Source: Leptodactylus fallax (Eukaryota; Chordata; Amphibia; Anura; Leptodactylidae). From it: 64,000 nucleotides of DNA. The stretch lies in NCBI GenBank assembly GCA_947044405.1, contig CAMRHE010000017.1, forward strand, positions 11,185,001 to 11,249,000, read 5' to 3'. The notes under the pieces were generated by a model that was not told the origin of the DNA, did not search any database, and saw only the letters and a list, made by a program, of their open reading frames with translations. Position numbers and translations under genes: made by a program. Positions 32,608 to 43,725 of this stretch are shown here, one piece after another; position 1 is the first letter of the stretch; each line of letters opens with the position of its first letter.

Positions 32608-33294
32608 GCAGCTTAGACTTCAATGGGGATGGCATTGCTTATTTTAGCTGGAAATTTTACATACAGGGGAGGGAGTCAGAAGATATAGGCGACAACCAAA
32701 TGAGCTCTCAGCTGCCAACTATCTGAAGTATATGGCCAGGTTGTCGGCTTTACTGCCCTATACCTAAAGTAGAATACGCTCCAATATAAATGGTATTCCT
32801 TATTTTAGCTGGACTTTTTATATAATAAATTCTATATTAATAAATTAGCAGGTGAATGAGCAAGACAAAAAAAAAAAAAAAAAGGTGTCTGCTTGACAAA
32901 TGTGTTAATAATGTAAACCCATAGGGGGAATGGGAATAGTGTTACAAATCTGGTGCAGGTGTGGATACGAGACAGTCACATTAAGAGAAATTACCTGATC
33001 AGCAGACACAGTGATAACTCCGAGCTATCAATTACCAGTCTGTCACATGCCGATGAGCTCCATGAAGCAGAAAATTTCGATAAGCATCACTCAGTAAGAA
33101 TTAAAATGTAAGAAACAAAACGGCAGAGTTATAACAAGTCTATCGAATGTCTCACATGATCAAATGTTGGAGGAGAGAAAGTCTAAAAAAAAATCTGGGA
33201 AATTAAAGCAGAGCGGAGGACAAATTATGGGAACGATAGAGATGCCATAAAAAGATACCGAAATCCTACTTTGGATTAAAAGAAAACTCCTTTA
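32608..33294. other. No gene seen
   Basis: Contains two similar phrases about 490 bp apart: ACCCAAATGAGAACTTGCCG (32214) and AACCAAATGAGCTCTCAGCT (32694). Each is followed by GCCAACT and a CTTTACTGCCCTATAC-like segment, so the flanks of the MITE at 32283-32607 are an imperfect direct repeat. An A run is at 32868-32883. Confidence 0.5.
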
Positions 33295-33502
33295 GGCTAA
33301 GGCCTCACGTTGCGGAAAAGCAGCTTTTTTTGTTGCAGATTTTGTTGCAGGTTTTGGAGCCAAAGCTAGGAGTGGATTGAGCAGAAGGTAGAAATATAAA
33401 AACTTCCTATATATTTCCCATTCCTATTGTAGCCACTCTTGGCTTTGGCTCAAAATAATGCAACAAAAAAAGCTGAGTTTCTGCAATGTGGGGTCTCAGC
33501 CT
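33295..33502. mobile_element. MITE with GGCTAAGGCC-type ends
   Basis: The left end GGCTAAGGCCTCACGTTGCG and the right end TGCAATGTGGGGTCTCAGCC are inverted repeats. Inner arms AGCAGCTTTTTTTGTTGCA and TGCAACAAAAAAAGCTGAG pair, then GGAGCCAAAGCTAGGAGTGG with CCACTCTTGGCTTTGGCTC. A half copy is at 59253-59410. Confidence 0.85.
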
Positions 33503-34729
33503 TAAAAGAAAAAAATAATCTTAAAAGCGGAGCTCTCAGCTCCTCTGACAAGTTAATAATTACATTTTTCACTATATAACAATTCTGAATCATCATATCT
33601 TATAACTCTGTGCTGAGATGTCCCTCTGTTATTCTTCCTAGAAATTTATGAATAAATTGATAACTGGCACCTACCAGTTGGGGGTGTGTCCCTGCACACA
33701 CACTGTCCAATCAGGCTGTACTCTATCAGACTGTAAGGACACACCCCTTTGACAAGGTAATGGTCATAACTTTCTAAGAGAAGTAAAATCGGAATGCTAC
33801 AACACAGAATTCGAAGAAAAGATTCTCCGCAATTGTTACATTGTGGGAAATTCTAATATTTACTAAAACAGACTTGACACGTTCTGTTTAAAAGAATTAG
33901 CGGAAATTAGAAACGTCAATGGGCGATAGGTAGTTATTGACCCCCACAGTAACCCCACGATCATTAGACACTGGTGCCATGTACAGATACAGGGGCTGAC
34001 TTATTTTTGCACAAGTCAGAATCTTAACACAAAATTGTTACTTTTTTTTTTTTTGTTGGTCCACACATCACTTTCCTCAAAGGCAGTGTGTTTGGGCCAT
34101 CATGTGTTGGAGCCATCGGCCCAATCAGATTTAACGTCATTTATATGGCATAAATAATGCTAAAAATTCTATGTCAGCAAGGACCTAGCGCAGATTTCTG
34201 TTTAGATGCATGGACCCCAAAGGATGTGTCCAATTCATGATGAGGGATGTACAAGGCAGGGATTATGACGTTGGACATGGCCAATCTTGGAGGGGTCACA
34301 ACACCCTAGCAAGTGAACCCCATTCAGTCAATCTTCTGAAGTCCTGGGAGTCAGACCCCTCTGGTTATACATAGATGGCCTATCCTAAGCACTCAGATCC
34401 CAGATAGGACAGTGTGTATGAGGTCTTCCATATATGGAGTCAGGGGTCATGGAAAGCAGGTGGAGGGTCAAGTAATCCTCAAGCCTATTTGTCCTAGGTG
34501 GCAAAAACTGGAACCAAAATGGGAACGGTCCATGGGAACTGCACTCTATGGGGGAAATTTATAAAGACTGACCTATTCAACATGCACTGACAGAGGGTGC
34601 AAAATAGGAAAAACTAACTAACTTTTGCACAAATCCCCAATTTGTTTACCAAATATTTACCCTAAAAAAAAAAAAATCAATGGAGTTGAGCTGTAGTACC
34701 AAATGCCACCCAGTGTGGCACTGTTCCTG

Positions 34730-34761
<32 letters not shown>

Positions 34762-35579
34762 TATTTTTCTAATCCCATACAACACTTTTCACGAGCAAGG
34801 AATGGTTGATCTCATTGTCAGACACAGCCGGCACATTAACCCACAACCTACAACACTTCATGAAATGTCACTGCTCGGACATTCAATTTAGAGAGCGGCT
34901 TAGACGCAGCTGTTCTTTACAATGGTGACTTCATGTTTGGGGTCGTAACATACAGTTTATAGATTTCCTGCACCCTTTGTAGATACTATATACTGCAGCT
35001 AATAATGCAGAACATACCGCTCAATAATGATTTACGATGCTGGCAGGACCAGAATGAAGAACGATCTCGGCAAAGCTCCTGGTTATAGCCAAAATAATTT
35101 GCTAAATAAAAAACACTGAGTCATTTGTAATATTTGTAGCTTATTTTATTTCATTATTTTTCCAGTTTTAAGGCTCGATCTAAGGGTTTTATAATCCATT
35201 TCAACCTTTAGTGGCGTTTACAGCTTTATGAGCCATATGGGCAAAAGTTGTTGCTACGCTCATGCACATGGACTGCATATGGCGGCACATGGAGTCCCTG
35301 CGGATCACTATACCACCACATGATACATGATTCTTAAGAAATAACAACGTCAACAGTCCCAACAGACGGAGCTACCTAGGGTGGCGCTTTTTAGAAGGGA
35401 AAGCTGGTGTGCGATGACTGGCAGGGAGCGGGTCACATCTGGAGAAAGTGATCCCTTTCCAGAAACTATCAGGGGCCACCACTGGATCACACAATCCCAC
35501 TGACCAATTGGAAACGAAGTTTATGCACAGAAAGAAATAAGTCAATGTCAAAAGTGTTATGTTTAGCTGTATTGGCAAA
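33503..35579. other. No gene; possible decayed MITE
   Basis: 33650-33900 has complementary GGGGGTGTGTCC/GGACACACCCC modules and a TTCTGTTTAAAA end, which suggests another inverted-repeat element. 34555-34640 and 34005-34050 resemble decayed dispersed repeats. An A run of 27 is at about 34731-34757. Nothing coding. Confidence 0.45.
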
Positions 35580-36335
35580 ATTATTACTACTACTTGTAAA
35601 GTCCCATAATTCCAGGGCGCTGTAGGTATTAAAATGGTTTACATATATAACAAAATACAATATAATAAATGAACTCAATGCGTGACAGAGGGACACCAGA
35701 CCCCGACCATGAGGGTCTACATTCTACAAAAGAGAGATAGGAGCTTACGGGTGGTCGTAGTCTTTCCTGAAGAGTTGAGTTTTCGGGTTGCTTTTCACGG
35801 TAGGAGGGCAGCGTGATGTATTAGGGTAGTGAATTCCAGAGTACGGGGGGATGCACAAGAGAAATCCTGGTGATGGTTGAGTGAAGAGCAGATAAGGCAG
35901 TAAAGAAGGAAGATCAAGTGAGAGAGATTAAGTCAGAGATGTATGGAGAGGAAAGGTTCTGGAAGGCCTTGTATATCACTGTCATTATGCTGAACTGAAT
36001 TTTCTGAGAAAGGGGCAACAAGTGGAGGAATTGGCAGAGCAAAACATAGTGAGGAGCAAGGTAGATTAACTGGACAGCAGAATGGAGAGTGGATTGGAGG
36101 GGTGCAAGAGTGTTACATGGATGTTGCAGTAGTCTATGCTGGCGATGATGAGGTTAAGTACTAGGCCCGAGCATTTCTGCTGAGTGGATTCGACAAATGT
36201 TTTTTATTTAGAAGGTGTTAAGAGTTACAATGTGTGGTTTAAAGGACAGGGAAAAATCATGGGGTCTCTCAAGGTAGTAGACATGTGAGCCTGGGGAAAG
36301 TATGGAGCCATTAACTGTGAAAGGTCAGGAAGGGG
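35580..36335. repeat. Long interspersed repeat, LINE-end-like
   Basis: It starts with TTATTACTACTACTTGTAAA and ATTCCAGGGCGCTGTA, homologous to 57545-57605 (TTATTATTTATAAAGC, ATTCCGCAGCGCTTTACA). It then continues as a G/A-rich block with phrases such as TGAATTCCAGAGTACGGGG, GTATGGAGAGGAAAGGTTCT and TTGCAGTAGTCTATGC. I recall this long block as a common amphibian dispersed repeat. No open frame is left. Confidence 0.6.
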
Positions 36336-38053
36336 GTGCATAATAAATGCGAAAAAAATTCAGTAGCGGAGTGCTTAACAGACTCTTGAGTATCATCTTT
36401 AATTTTGGGCTCTGCTGCCATTACCATATTATTAAGTATATAGAAATGAATCTAAAGCCTGTAATAGAAATATCTGATTATAAATTATTCATTATAGTTA
36501 AGGCCTTGGGGCCCTAAAGTGAGATTTTACAACTACTTTTTGCGGTCTTTACTATAAAAGTGTGTCTCTGAAATCTAATAACTCTGATAAATTCTCCACA
36601 AGGAGCGCTGGTATTAAGATGATGGGTGTAGTCATTCCGTCCTGCCATTATCAAAGGAAGAACTTAATCTGAATAAGTTTCTGTAATGTGCGCCGAGGTT
36701 CCGGATAATGAGGAAAATCTGAATGGAGTCATTGGGAAGGTGAACATCGTAACAGCCTGGGCCAGAGCGCTGTAATGCGGAGAATATAAAGTACAGACTT
36801 GGCTGCCAATGTATTTCCTTCTAGATACATATGATGCAATACAACTAATATATCACAGGATCTAGAAGACAGCGCAAACGGAAGGGAAATATTCATCTAC
36901 TACACATCTTGGACTGATCCAGTATTTATTAAAATGCCCAAACCGCTTCCCCATTTTGGGGACATTTGATACTTGCTGACATTTGGAGCTGGAGATATGT
37001 AGAATAGAGCGCAAAGAGAATTTTATTTTGAGGAAGCCATGCCCCTTCTGTGATGGGACACGCCATTTCATGCATGTGGACTTGCAATGTGACGTGAATG
37101 GTATAGAACGTGTCCATGCAACGCATATGACGACAGAGTCCAGTAGAAACAGTAGTATTCTACCAGGCTTCAGAGATTTGCCCACTCTTCTTGGACTCTG
37201 GGAGGTCGCCCATTCTCAATGGGGCCTCTGGATGCTTCAGGTGAGTTGGCAAGTATGCTCTTAACCCCTATCCCCAAGACTGGACCCCCACCACACTGAC
37301 TGCAAGAATGGGCACCCAATGTATTACCAGAGACTTTCAATGGAACACCAGGGGGCATGTACAACCACTGCTTCAATGAAATGGGGGCACCAAATTTCTG
37401 TTCTCGTGGGATACTCAACCCCTTCCAATGAATACATAAGTATTGTTTGGGAGACAACCTCTTTAAGACATCGCCTAGATGTTGCTGATGGAGCCAAGTG
37501 TCTGTCTTTGTCAGGGGCTCTTCCTTCTGGTTAACAGAGTGGGGGGAACCCTCTATCCCCATCCTGGTGGCCCAGTAGGGTATATGACCAAGGCTTGTCT
37601 GAGACACGTATACATTAAACTACGTACAGTCAAATGGTCTGAATTACAGATGAATAGTAGCATAGGATATTCTGCAAGACGTAAAAAAATAGTAATATGT
37701 CAATCGTGACCATAGCCTTAACCTTAAAGAATAACAGATCTGTCAAAAGCAGCCTGTTGACTGTTTCCAAGTAGCAACATGAACCACTTAGTGCACGGAA
37801 CATAATAAAAGTTAAAAATATCGTAAAAACAGTCACAGTTATTGTTACTGATTATATAGCCAAAGTTAATAAAAAGGGGAGAGTCACTTTAAGTCACATC
37901 TCTGTCTACAAAGTGCAAGCTTACCTATACAGAGCCCCCGGACAGACAAGTTAGAATACTTGTTTTATTCCATCTAGATCTTCCAGTTTCCAAAAAGGGA
38001 TGTAAAACCTGCCATCGACCAGGTCTTGATGCCCTAACCCCGGATACCAAGTA
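36336..38053. other. No gene; decayed T2-like tracts
   Basis: The minus-strand frame at 37170-37607 crosses T2-like sequence (GGGAGACAACCTCTTTAAG, ACTGGACCCCCACCACACTG), so I do not call it a gene. 36590-36740 looks unique. Confidence 0.45.
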
Positions 38054-40018
38054 TAATAATAATAATAAATAATAATAGTCCTTTAATAGTCCCACAATGG
38101 GGAAATTCAGTGTGTTACAGCAGCAAAGATAAGATAAGATAAGCAGATACAAATACAAATACAACATGTACAGGAATGTTCCAAGGTGAGAGGCATTACA
38201 TTAATAGCAGACAGACAGATAGGACGTAGCAGAGGAGGGGGGGATATAACAGGCAGAGAGATCTCTCAGTTCTCTGTGTGTAATGATCTCCGCTTAGGTC
38301 GGTGTTGGTTGTACAGCCTAACCGCAGTGGGGAGGAAAGACTTCCGATAGCGCTCCTTCTCACACCTAGGGTGGAGCAGTCGGTCACTGACAGTACTGCT
38401 CAGCGCGATCACAGTCTCATGCATGGGATGGGACTTCTTCTTCTGCATGGAGCTCACCATGGACAGTATCCTTCTGTCACCCACCACCTGCACTGGGTCC
38501 AGGGGGCTCCCCAGGACAGAGCTGGCCCTTCTAATCAGCTTGTCGAGTCTATTCCTATCCCTGGTTGATATACTGCTCCCCCAGCAGGCCACTCCAAAGA
38601 AGATGGCTGATGCCACTACTGAGTTGAAGAAAGTCCTAAGAAGTGTCCCCCGGATTCCAAAGGCTCTCAGCTTCCTAAGTAGGTACAGCCTGCTGTGGCC
38701 CTTCCTGTACAGGGCCTCCATATGATCTGCCCAGTCCAGCTTATTATTAAGGAGCAAACCCAGGTACTTATAGGTGTTCACAATCTCGATGCCCGTCCCC
38801 AGGATGTCCACTGGTTTAGGAGGGCTTCTGCCTTTACGGAAGTCCACCACCATCTCCTTGGTCTTCCCCGCGTTAATCTTCAGGTGGTTCCAGTGGCACC
38901 AGTCCACAAAATCCTGGTTCAGTTCTCTGTACTCCCTGTCATCATCATCTGTGATGAGACCCACTATTGCAGAGTCGTCAGAATACTTCTGTAGGTAGCA
39001 GCTGGATGAGTTGCACCTAAAATCTGCAGTGTACAGTGTGAAGAGGAAAGGGGCGAGAACCGTACCCTGAGGTGCCCCCATATTACAGATCACGGTACCT
39101 GACACACAGTCTCGGGCTCTCACGTATTGAGGTCGATTTGTGAGGTAGTCTAGGATCCAGTTGGAGAGGTGGTGGTCCACTCCAGCAAGGCCCAGCTTGT
39201 CCCTCAATAACCTGGGCTGTATGGTGTTAAAAGCACTGGAGAAGTCAAAGAACATTATTCTCACCGTGTTCCCTGGTTTCTCCAGGTGAGACAGAGCCCT
39301 GTGCAGAAGATGGATGATGGCATCATCTACCCCAATGCCCGGCCGATAAGCAAACTGGAGGGGGTCCATAGCGGGGCTCACTAGAGGGCGGAGATGTGTG
39401 AGAACCAATCTCTCCAAGATCTTCATCAGGTGGGATGTCAGTGCTACAGGTCTGTAGTCGTTGAGGTCCATAGGGTGGGGTTTCTTTGGAACTGGTACCA
39501 CACAAGAAGATTTCCATAATTCAGGGACTACTTCCTGCCTCAGGCTCATATTATACATATATGTAATTATACCACACAGCTGGTCCCCGCAAGTCTTAAT
39601 TAGCCTTGCACTGATGTCATCTGGCCCTGCGGCTTTCCTCGCCTTGATCTTTTTCATCTCCTTCCTCACCTGGGCCCGTGTGAAGGTCAGACTGTGGCCA
39701 GATAAAGACGGATTTCTGGATTTACTGGTCTGTTGGGAAGTGGCCGCATGGGGAGAAGTCATTGTGGTGGGGGAAGCTGAAGGACATACTGGGGTGGGAG
39801 GAGCTGGTGTGTGATCAAATCTGTTGAAGAATAGGTTTAGTTCATTAAGCCAATTAACATCTGCCTCAATCTGGCAGACAGACTGTTTATGACCCGAAAT
39901 TGACTTAAGCCCCTCCCAGACCCCCCTTATGTCTTTTCTTTCCATTTGCTTTTCCATTATTCCAAGTATGTCCACTATGTCAGGAGTGTGATCAGCACTG
40001 GAGGAGAACGTGCTCGTC
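38054..40018 (-). mobile_element. 5'-truncated L2/CR1-type LINE
   Basis: The minus-strand element has an open reverse transcriptase frame, a short 3' untranslated part (38265 down to about 38087) and a 3' microsatellite tail of ATT units (38055-38085). A tail of short tandem repeats rather than poly-A is usual for L2/CR1-type LINEs. The apurinic-like endonuclease domain and any ORF1 are absent. The open frame runs into a stop just beyond about 40018, where I place the truncation. No clear target duplication was seen. Confidence 0.9.
38266..39975 (-). CDS. LINE ORF2 fragment: reverse transcriptase domain
   Basis: This encodes the RNA-dependent DNA polymerase that copies LINE RNA at a nicked chromosomal site. 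The 569-codon frame from the GTG at 39975 is uninterrupted, and the open frame extends upstream to about 40018; there is no true start because the element is truncated. Visible motifs: KARKAAGPDDIS (111-122); LNDYRPVALTS (171-181); motif A FFDFSSAFN (242-250) with D244; APQGTVLAPF (301-310); the catalytic YSDD box (331-334) with both aspartates; and YKYLGLLLNNKLDW (402-415). The C-terminal ERYRKSFLPTAVRLYNQ segment is typical of this LINE group. The endonuclease domain is missing, so it cannot act alone. An intact frame of this length suggests recent insertion. Confidence 0.93.
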   Translation of the reverse strand: MDILGIMEKQMERKDIRGVWEGLKSISGHKQSVCQIEADVNWLNELNLFFNRFDHTPAPPTPVCPSASPTTMTSPHAATSQQTSKSRNPSLSGHSLTFTRAQVRKEMKKIKARKAAGPDDISARLIKTCGDQLCGIITYMYNMSLRQEVVPELWKSSCVVPVPKKPHPMDLNDYRPVALTSHLMKILERLVLTHLRPLVSPAMDPLQFAYRPGIGVDDAIIHLLHRALSHLEKPGNTVRIMFFDFSSAFNTIQPRLLRDKLGLAGVDHHLSNWILDYLTNRPQYVRARDCVSGTVICNMGAPQGTVLAPFLFTLYTADFRCNSSSCYLQKYSDDSAIVGLITDDDDREYRELNQDFVDWCHWNHLKINAGKTKEMVVDFRKGRSPPKPVDILGTGIEIVNTYKYLGLLLNNKLDWADHMEALYRKGHSRLYLLRKLRAFGIRGTLLRTFFNSVVASAIFFGVACWGSSISTRDRNRLDKLIRRASSVLGSPLDPVQVVGDRRILSMVSSMQKKKSHPMHETVIALSSTVSDRLLHPRCEKERYRKSFLPTAVRLYNQHRPKRRSLHTEN

Positions 40019-40597
40019 CTTACATTTCATTCATCCTGTAACTCTCAAGCTCACAGCAAGCAAATAGATAGAACCACAAAAGAAGTTTGATGGAAAATCC
40101 CGGAGAGAGAGAAAGAGAGGTTATAAAAGCTGAAATGATGTGAAAACGCTCAATAATCGTGTCTGGAGAGGAGCAAGACCCAGCGTGACTCCATAGTAAA
40201 CCAATATGACGACCGAAAAGAACGCTGACAAACTCAGACATGAAAGGACAGGTTAAGGATTAAGTCAATAAAAAACATAGAAAACCTCAAATGTTCACAC
40301 TCTGGGATTATGAGATAAAGGGAAATCTAGATTAAAGGGGTTATTCCCATAACATGAGAGGATACGGGGTCTACATCAGTGGTTCTCAACCCGCGGTACA
40401 CATACCCAAGAGGGTACGCCCCAAGGCTAGAAACCCACTGGTCTATAGTATACTGCACAGCATTCAGGACCAGGACAGATACCCGAATATGGCCGCAGGT
40501 GACATCCTTACTATAGAAAAACAATAAGCACTTCCATCGGTACTGAGACATTTATCACTCACCACTCTGGTCCAGACACCGAGTGCAGGTGTTACAG
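40019..40597. other. No gene seen
   Basis: Includes a T2-like left end (TTAAAGGGGTTATTCCC at 40334) and a CAGTGGTTCTCAACCCGCGG phrase at 40378 that looks like the start of a dispersed repeat. Confidence 0.45.
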
Positions 40598-41060
40598 GCG
40601 GCCATTATAATTCACGTGAGGGTACGACGTGGGCCATTATAATTCACGTGGGGGTACGGCGTGGGCCATTATAATTCATGTGGGGGTACGGCGTGGGCCA
40701 TTATAATTCACGTGGGGGGTACGGCGTGGGGCATTATAATTCACGTGGGGGTATGGCGTGGGCCATTATAATTCACGTGGGGGTACGGCGTGGGGCATTA
40801 TAATTCACGTGGGGGAGGGGGGGGGTTTCATGTGGGGGTACTGTGGGGGCTATTATGTTACAGGTGGGAGTGCTGTGGAGACCATTATGGTTCATGTGGG
40901 TGCCATTATAATTCACATGGGGGTATTGTGTGGGCCATTATGTTCATGTGGGGATACTGTGGTGGGGGCCATTAAATTTCATGTAGGGGCCATTATGTTG
41001 CAAGTGGGAGTACTGTGGAGGCCATTATGGTTCACTTGTGGGCCATTACATAATGGTTAT
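40598..41060 (+). repeat. 32-bp minisatellite with CACGTG in the unit
   Basis: The unit is GGGCCATTATAATTCACGTG plus GGGGTACGGCGT (32 bp). Seven fairly regular copies run to about 40815, then increasingly degenerate copies (ATTATGTTACAGGTGGGAGT, ATTATGGTTCATGTGGG). Most of the regular copies contain the E-box CACGTG. Confidence 0.93.
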
Positions 41061-41164
41061 AAGACGACAGACACAAAGATGGGCACCTATATCACACCTG
41101 CCGCGGAGATCGGAGGAGACTTATTCTGGGGAAATGGGGCAAGGTAAATATTAGTTGTTCTTTT

Positions 41165-41400
41165 TTATTAAAGGGCATAAGGAGACATTATACTGTGTGG
41201 GAAGCATTATACTTTGTGTGGGGCATTATTTTATAAGAAGGCAAATAGGGGAGCACTAAATGGTGGGAGCAATAAGGGGGCATTATATTGTGTGGAGGCA
41301 CTATGGGGGAATTGTTCTGTGTAAGGAGGCATTAAGGGGGCATTGTACTGTGTGGGGGACATTAAAGGAGGCTTCATTACTATGTTATACAGAGGAGGGC
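41165..41400 (+). repeat. CATTATACTGTGTGGGG-type minisatellite
   Basis: Irregular units repeat CATTATACTGTGTGGG, CATTATATTGTGTGGAGG and CATTGTACTGTGTGGGGG. This is the reverse complement of the family at 3003-3240. It shares the CCATTATA/GGGGG framework with the neighbouring 32-bp array. Confidence 0.85.
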
Positions 41401-41521
41401 ACTTTTAATATATGGGGGAACAAAGGGACTGGGTGGGACTGAGCAGGGTTAGGGACATGTATATGTAAATTTAATTTAAAGTGGCGCACACTGTATGCTG
41501 CAATGTTTTTCCTACTTTCTT

Positions 41522-41690
41522 TTAAAGGGGTTGTAGGTAATGAGAAAACCTGATATTAAACTATTCTGAGAAACAGCAGCACTTTTACAGACAGGATGTG
41601 TCTGGTATTGCAGCTCAACCTAAAGTGGCAAGTGGCAGATGTTGCAATACCAGATATTGCCATGAACAAGGGTGGCGCTATTTCTGGCAT
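41522..41690. mobile_element. T2-like MITE fragment
   Basis: TTTTAAAGGGGTTGTAGG at the left, then GTCTGGTATTGCAGCTCAAC and GGTGGCGCTATTTCTG. The same modules, with both ends, are in 53058-53268. Confidence 0.7.
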
Positions 41691-42399
41691 CCTCGTAACG
41701 TCATTAGTCCACATGAATCAAACAAATTTGACGGGATTATTGGCTTTTATTTTTTTGGAAACTTTACACTGCCGTTTTAGAATTTCATTTTACTGCCGGA
41801 ATGTAGTGGATATCATTTTCCAAAGGGACAGCCTTTCTAATTTCCACTGCTTCTATTCCCTGTCCGCAGCGAGGCTCCCGGGAAAATACGTTTCTGTGTA
41901 TGAAATTCAACCCCATGCACTTAGAACAACAAGCACTTGCCAAACAAAAAAATCAAATCCAATTCAATTATTCCTGCCAGTTCATCCCGCAGCAGTGCAA
42001 GAAACGACGGCGGAAATTTCCCACAACTGACCTAAAACATCGCCCCAGAATGAACTGGCATTTTTCATACTCTTTCTGATTTGATTTTTCTCCCTCAGCC
42101 TTTAGATGGAATTGATCCTGTAATTTTACATCCGCCGCAAAAAGCAAATTTCATTTTTTTCCCCAGTAGATATTAAACTGGAGTTTGAGGTAAAAGGAGC
42201 TGACATTTGGGTAAACACAGAAAATTTCATCAGATAAAAAAAAATAAAAATAAAAATTTCGCCAATATATACAAGCATTTGCATCAGCAGGTTGTATATA
42301 GACCAGGGCGAGATGGTGAAGAGAATGTGATTTTGTGAATGATTTAAAAAACAAAAAAAAAAAAAAACCCACAGTAAATAAAAATATTCACCCTATTAC
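41691..42399. other. Candidate conserved non-coding element, no gene
   Basis: 41700-42150 is non-repetitive and rich in AT-motifs. It contains phrases such as CAAATCCAATTCAATTATTC and TGATTTGATTTTTCTCCC. It is open for 144 codons on the plus strand (41596-42030), but that frame begins inside a MITE fragment and shows no domain. A regulatory element is my preferred, unproven reading. Confidence 0.3.
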
Positions 42400-42842
42400 T
42401 TAATGAGGACCTTTCACCCCCGCCACCAACTTCAGCTCTTCAAATCTGTTAATAGGTGCCCATCCACTGATTCCAGCACAGTTGGAATTTTTTCTCTAGC
42501 CCCCACCATTCCTGAATAATAAATGCAGTTAGCTTTGGTGCCTGATATGCTGTTTAGGCTCTGCACTGTCAGGCAGGAAAGGGGGCATGATTCAGAGCTC
42601 CAATCACAAGCAGCCAAAGTCAGAGCTCAAAATCACACCCCTTGTCTGATCCTGCCTGACACCGCCCTCCTGACAGTACAGAGCCTAAATAGTATATCAG
42701 GTACCAAAAGTAACTGCACTTATTATTCAGGAATGGTGGGGGCTACAGAAAAAATTCCAACTGTGGCAGAATGAGTGTAACAAAGCCTATTAAATTTTAC
42801 AGAGAGATGGATTTAGTAGAGATAGTGAAAGGTCCTCTTTGA
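42400..42842. mobile_element. T2-like MITE with GAGGACCTTTCAC ends
   Basis: TTAA 42400-42403 plus TGAGGACCTTTCAC at the left; GTGAAAGGTCCTCTTTGAA at the right with a decayed TTAA. Inner arms pair: CCCCCACCATTCCTGAATAA with TTATTCAGGAATGGTGGGGG, and AGCTCTGACTTTGG-type modules around a central repeat. The termini match the foldback at 17444-17945. Confidence 0.9.
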
Positions 42843-43376
42843 AGCATAATGGCCAATCTCCCATATAAATCCCCATTCACTGGATTCTTTTAAGCTCCAC
42901 TTGACACCTATGAAACCTTTCCAGTAATGCCGACTTGGCACAGACTGTTGTAATTCCCAAACCTTCTATGTCCCGAGGATGGCTGGGAGATGAATGTAAA
43001 GGGGTCCTCTGTGAATTTACATTGATGCCTTTTGCCTATCCCAGGACCTTCAGATCTAAAAGCTGGCCATATAAGAGGTGGTCAGACACTCGGTCAGCTG
43101 ACTGCTATGTCTCCAGGGCTCGTGAATAAAAGGATCAGACAGTTGTATCCCCCCGACATTTGCCACATAGGGCGAGGCAACAGGACCTTCTACTATTAGA
43201 TAGTCATCAGAACCCACAAAAATTGGCTGGTTCTATCATGGCTGCTTAAATGGGAGTGTGTCTCTAAAACCCAGCCCCACAGATAGATTGATTCAGGTGA
43301 TCCTAACCTAACAGATATGTCAGGTTCAAGAAAGCATTCCTCTAATTATAAAACAACTTTATATAAATTAAACTCT
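42843..43376. other. No gene; decayed repeats
   Basis: 43248-43320 carries TTAAATGGGAGTGTGTCTCT and a CAGATAGATTGATTCAGG segment similar to the MITE ends at 45281 and 59054. The rest is unassigned. Confidence 0.45.
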
Positions 43377-43725
43377 GAAAAATGCTTTTCTTTCCATTTA
43401 TCAGACTTCTTTCCTCCCCCTTCCCCTCTCCATAGACTTCTGTATGTGAGACTGATCGTCTGTCTCCTCTCTCTGGATACAGGCTCCATTAGTGATAACA
43501 CACTGATTGAAAGGAAGGGGGAAGAAAGCAGCCTGAATAAAGAAAAGTGCTTTTATCTCCATTTATCAGGCTGCTTTGCTCCTCCCCTCTCCATAGACTT
43601 CTGTGTGCGAGACTGACATCTGTCTCCACTCTCTGGATACAGTACCAGTTCTGTTAGTGATAACATACTAATTGAAAGGAAGGGGGAAGAAAGCGGCCTG
43701 ATAAATGGAGATTAAAGCATTTTTC
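43377..43725. repeat. 165-bp direct duplication inside an inverted-repeat element
   Basis: Two copies start at 43377 and 43542 (GAAAAATGCTTTTCTTTCC and GAAAAGTGCTTTTATCTCC). Each contains CCCTCTCCATAGACTTCTGT and GAAAGGAAGGGGGAAGAAAG. The right terminus (GATAAATGGAGATTAAAGCA) is an inverted version of the left terminus, so a MITE appears to have undergone tandem duplication of its body. Confidence 0.85.

Noticed and set aside
37170..37607. 145-codon minus-strand ORF as a host gene
   Set aside because: It crosses T2-like repeat sequence and has an overlapping open frame on the other strand.
41596..42030. 144-codon plus-strand ORF as a host gene
   Set aside because: It begins in a T2-like MITE fragment, has no recognisable domain and no supported splice context.
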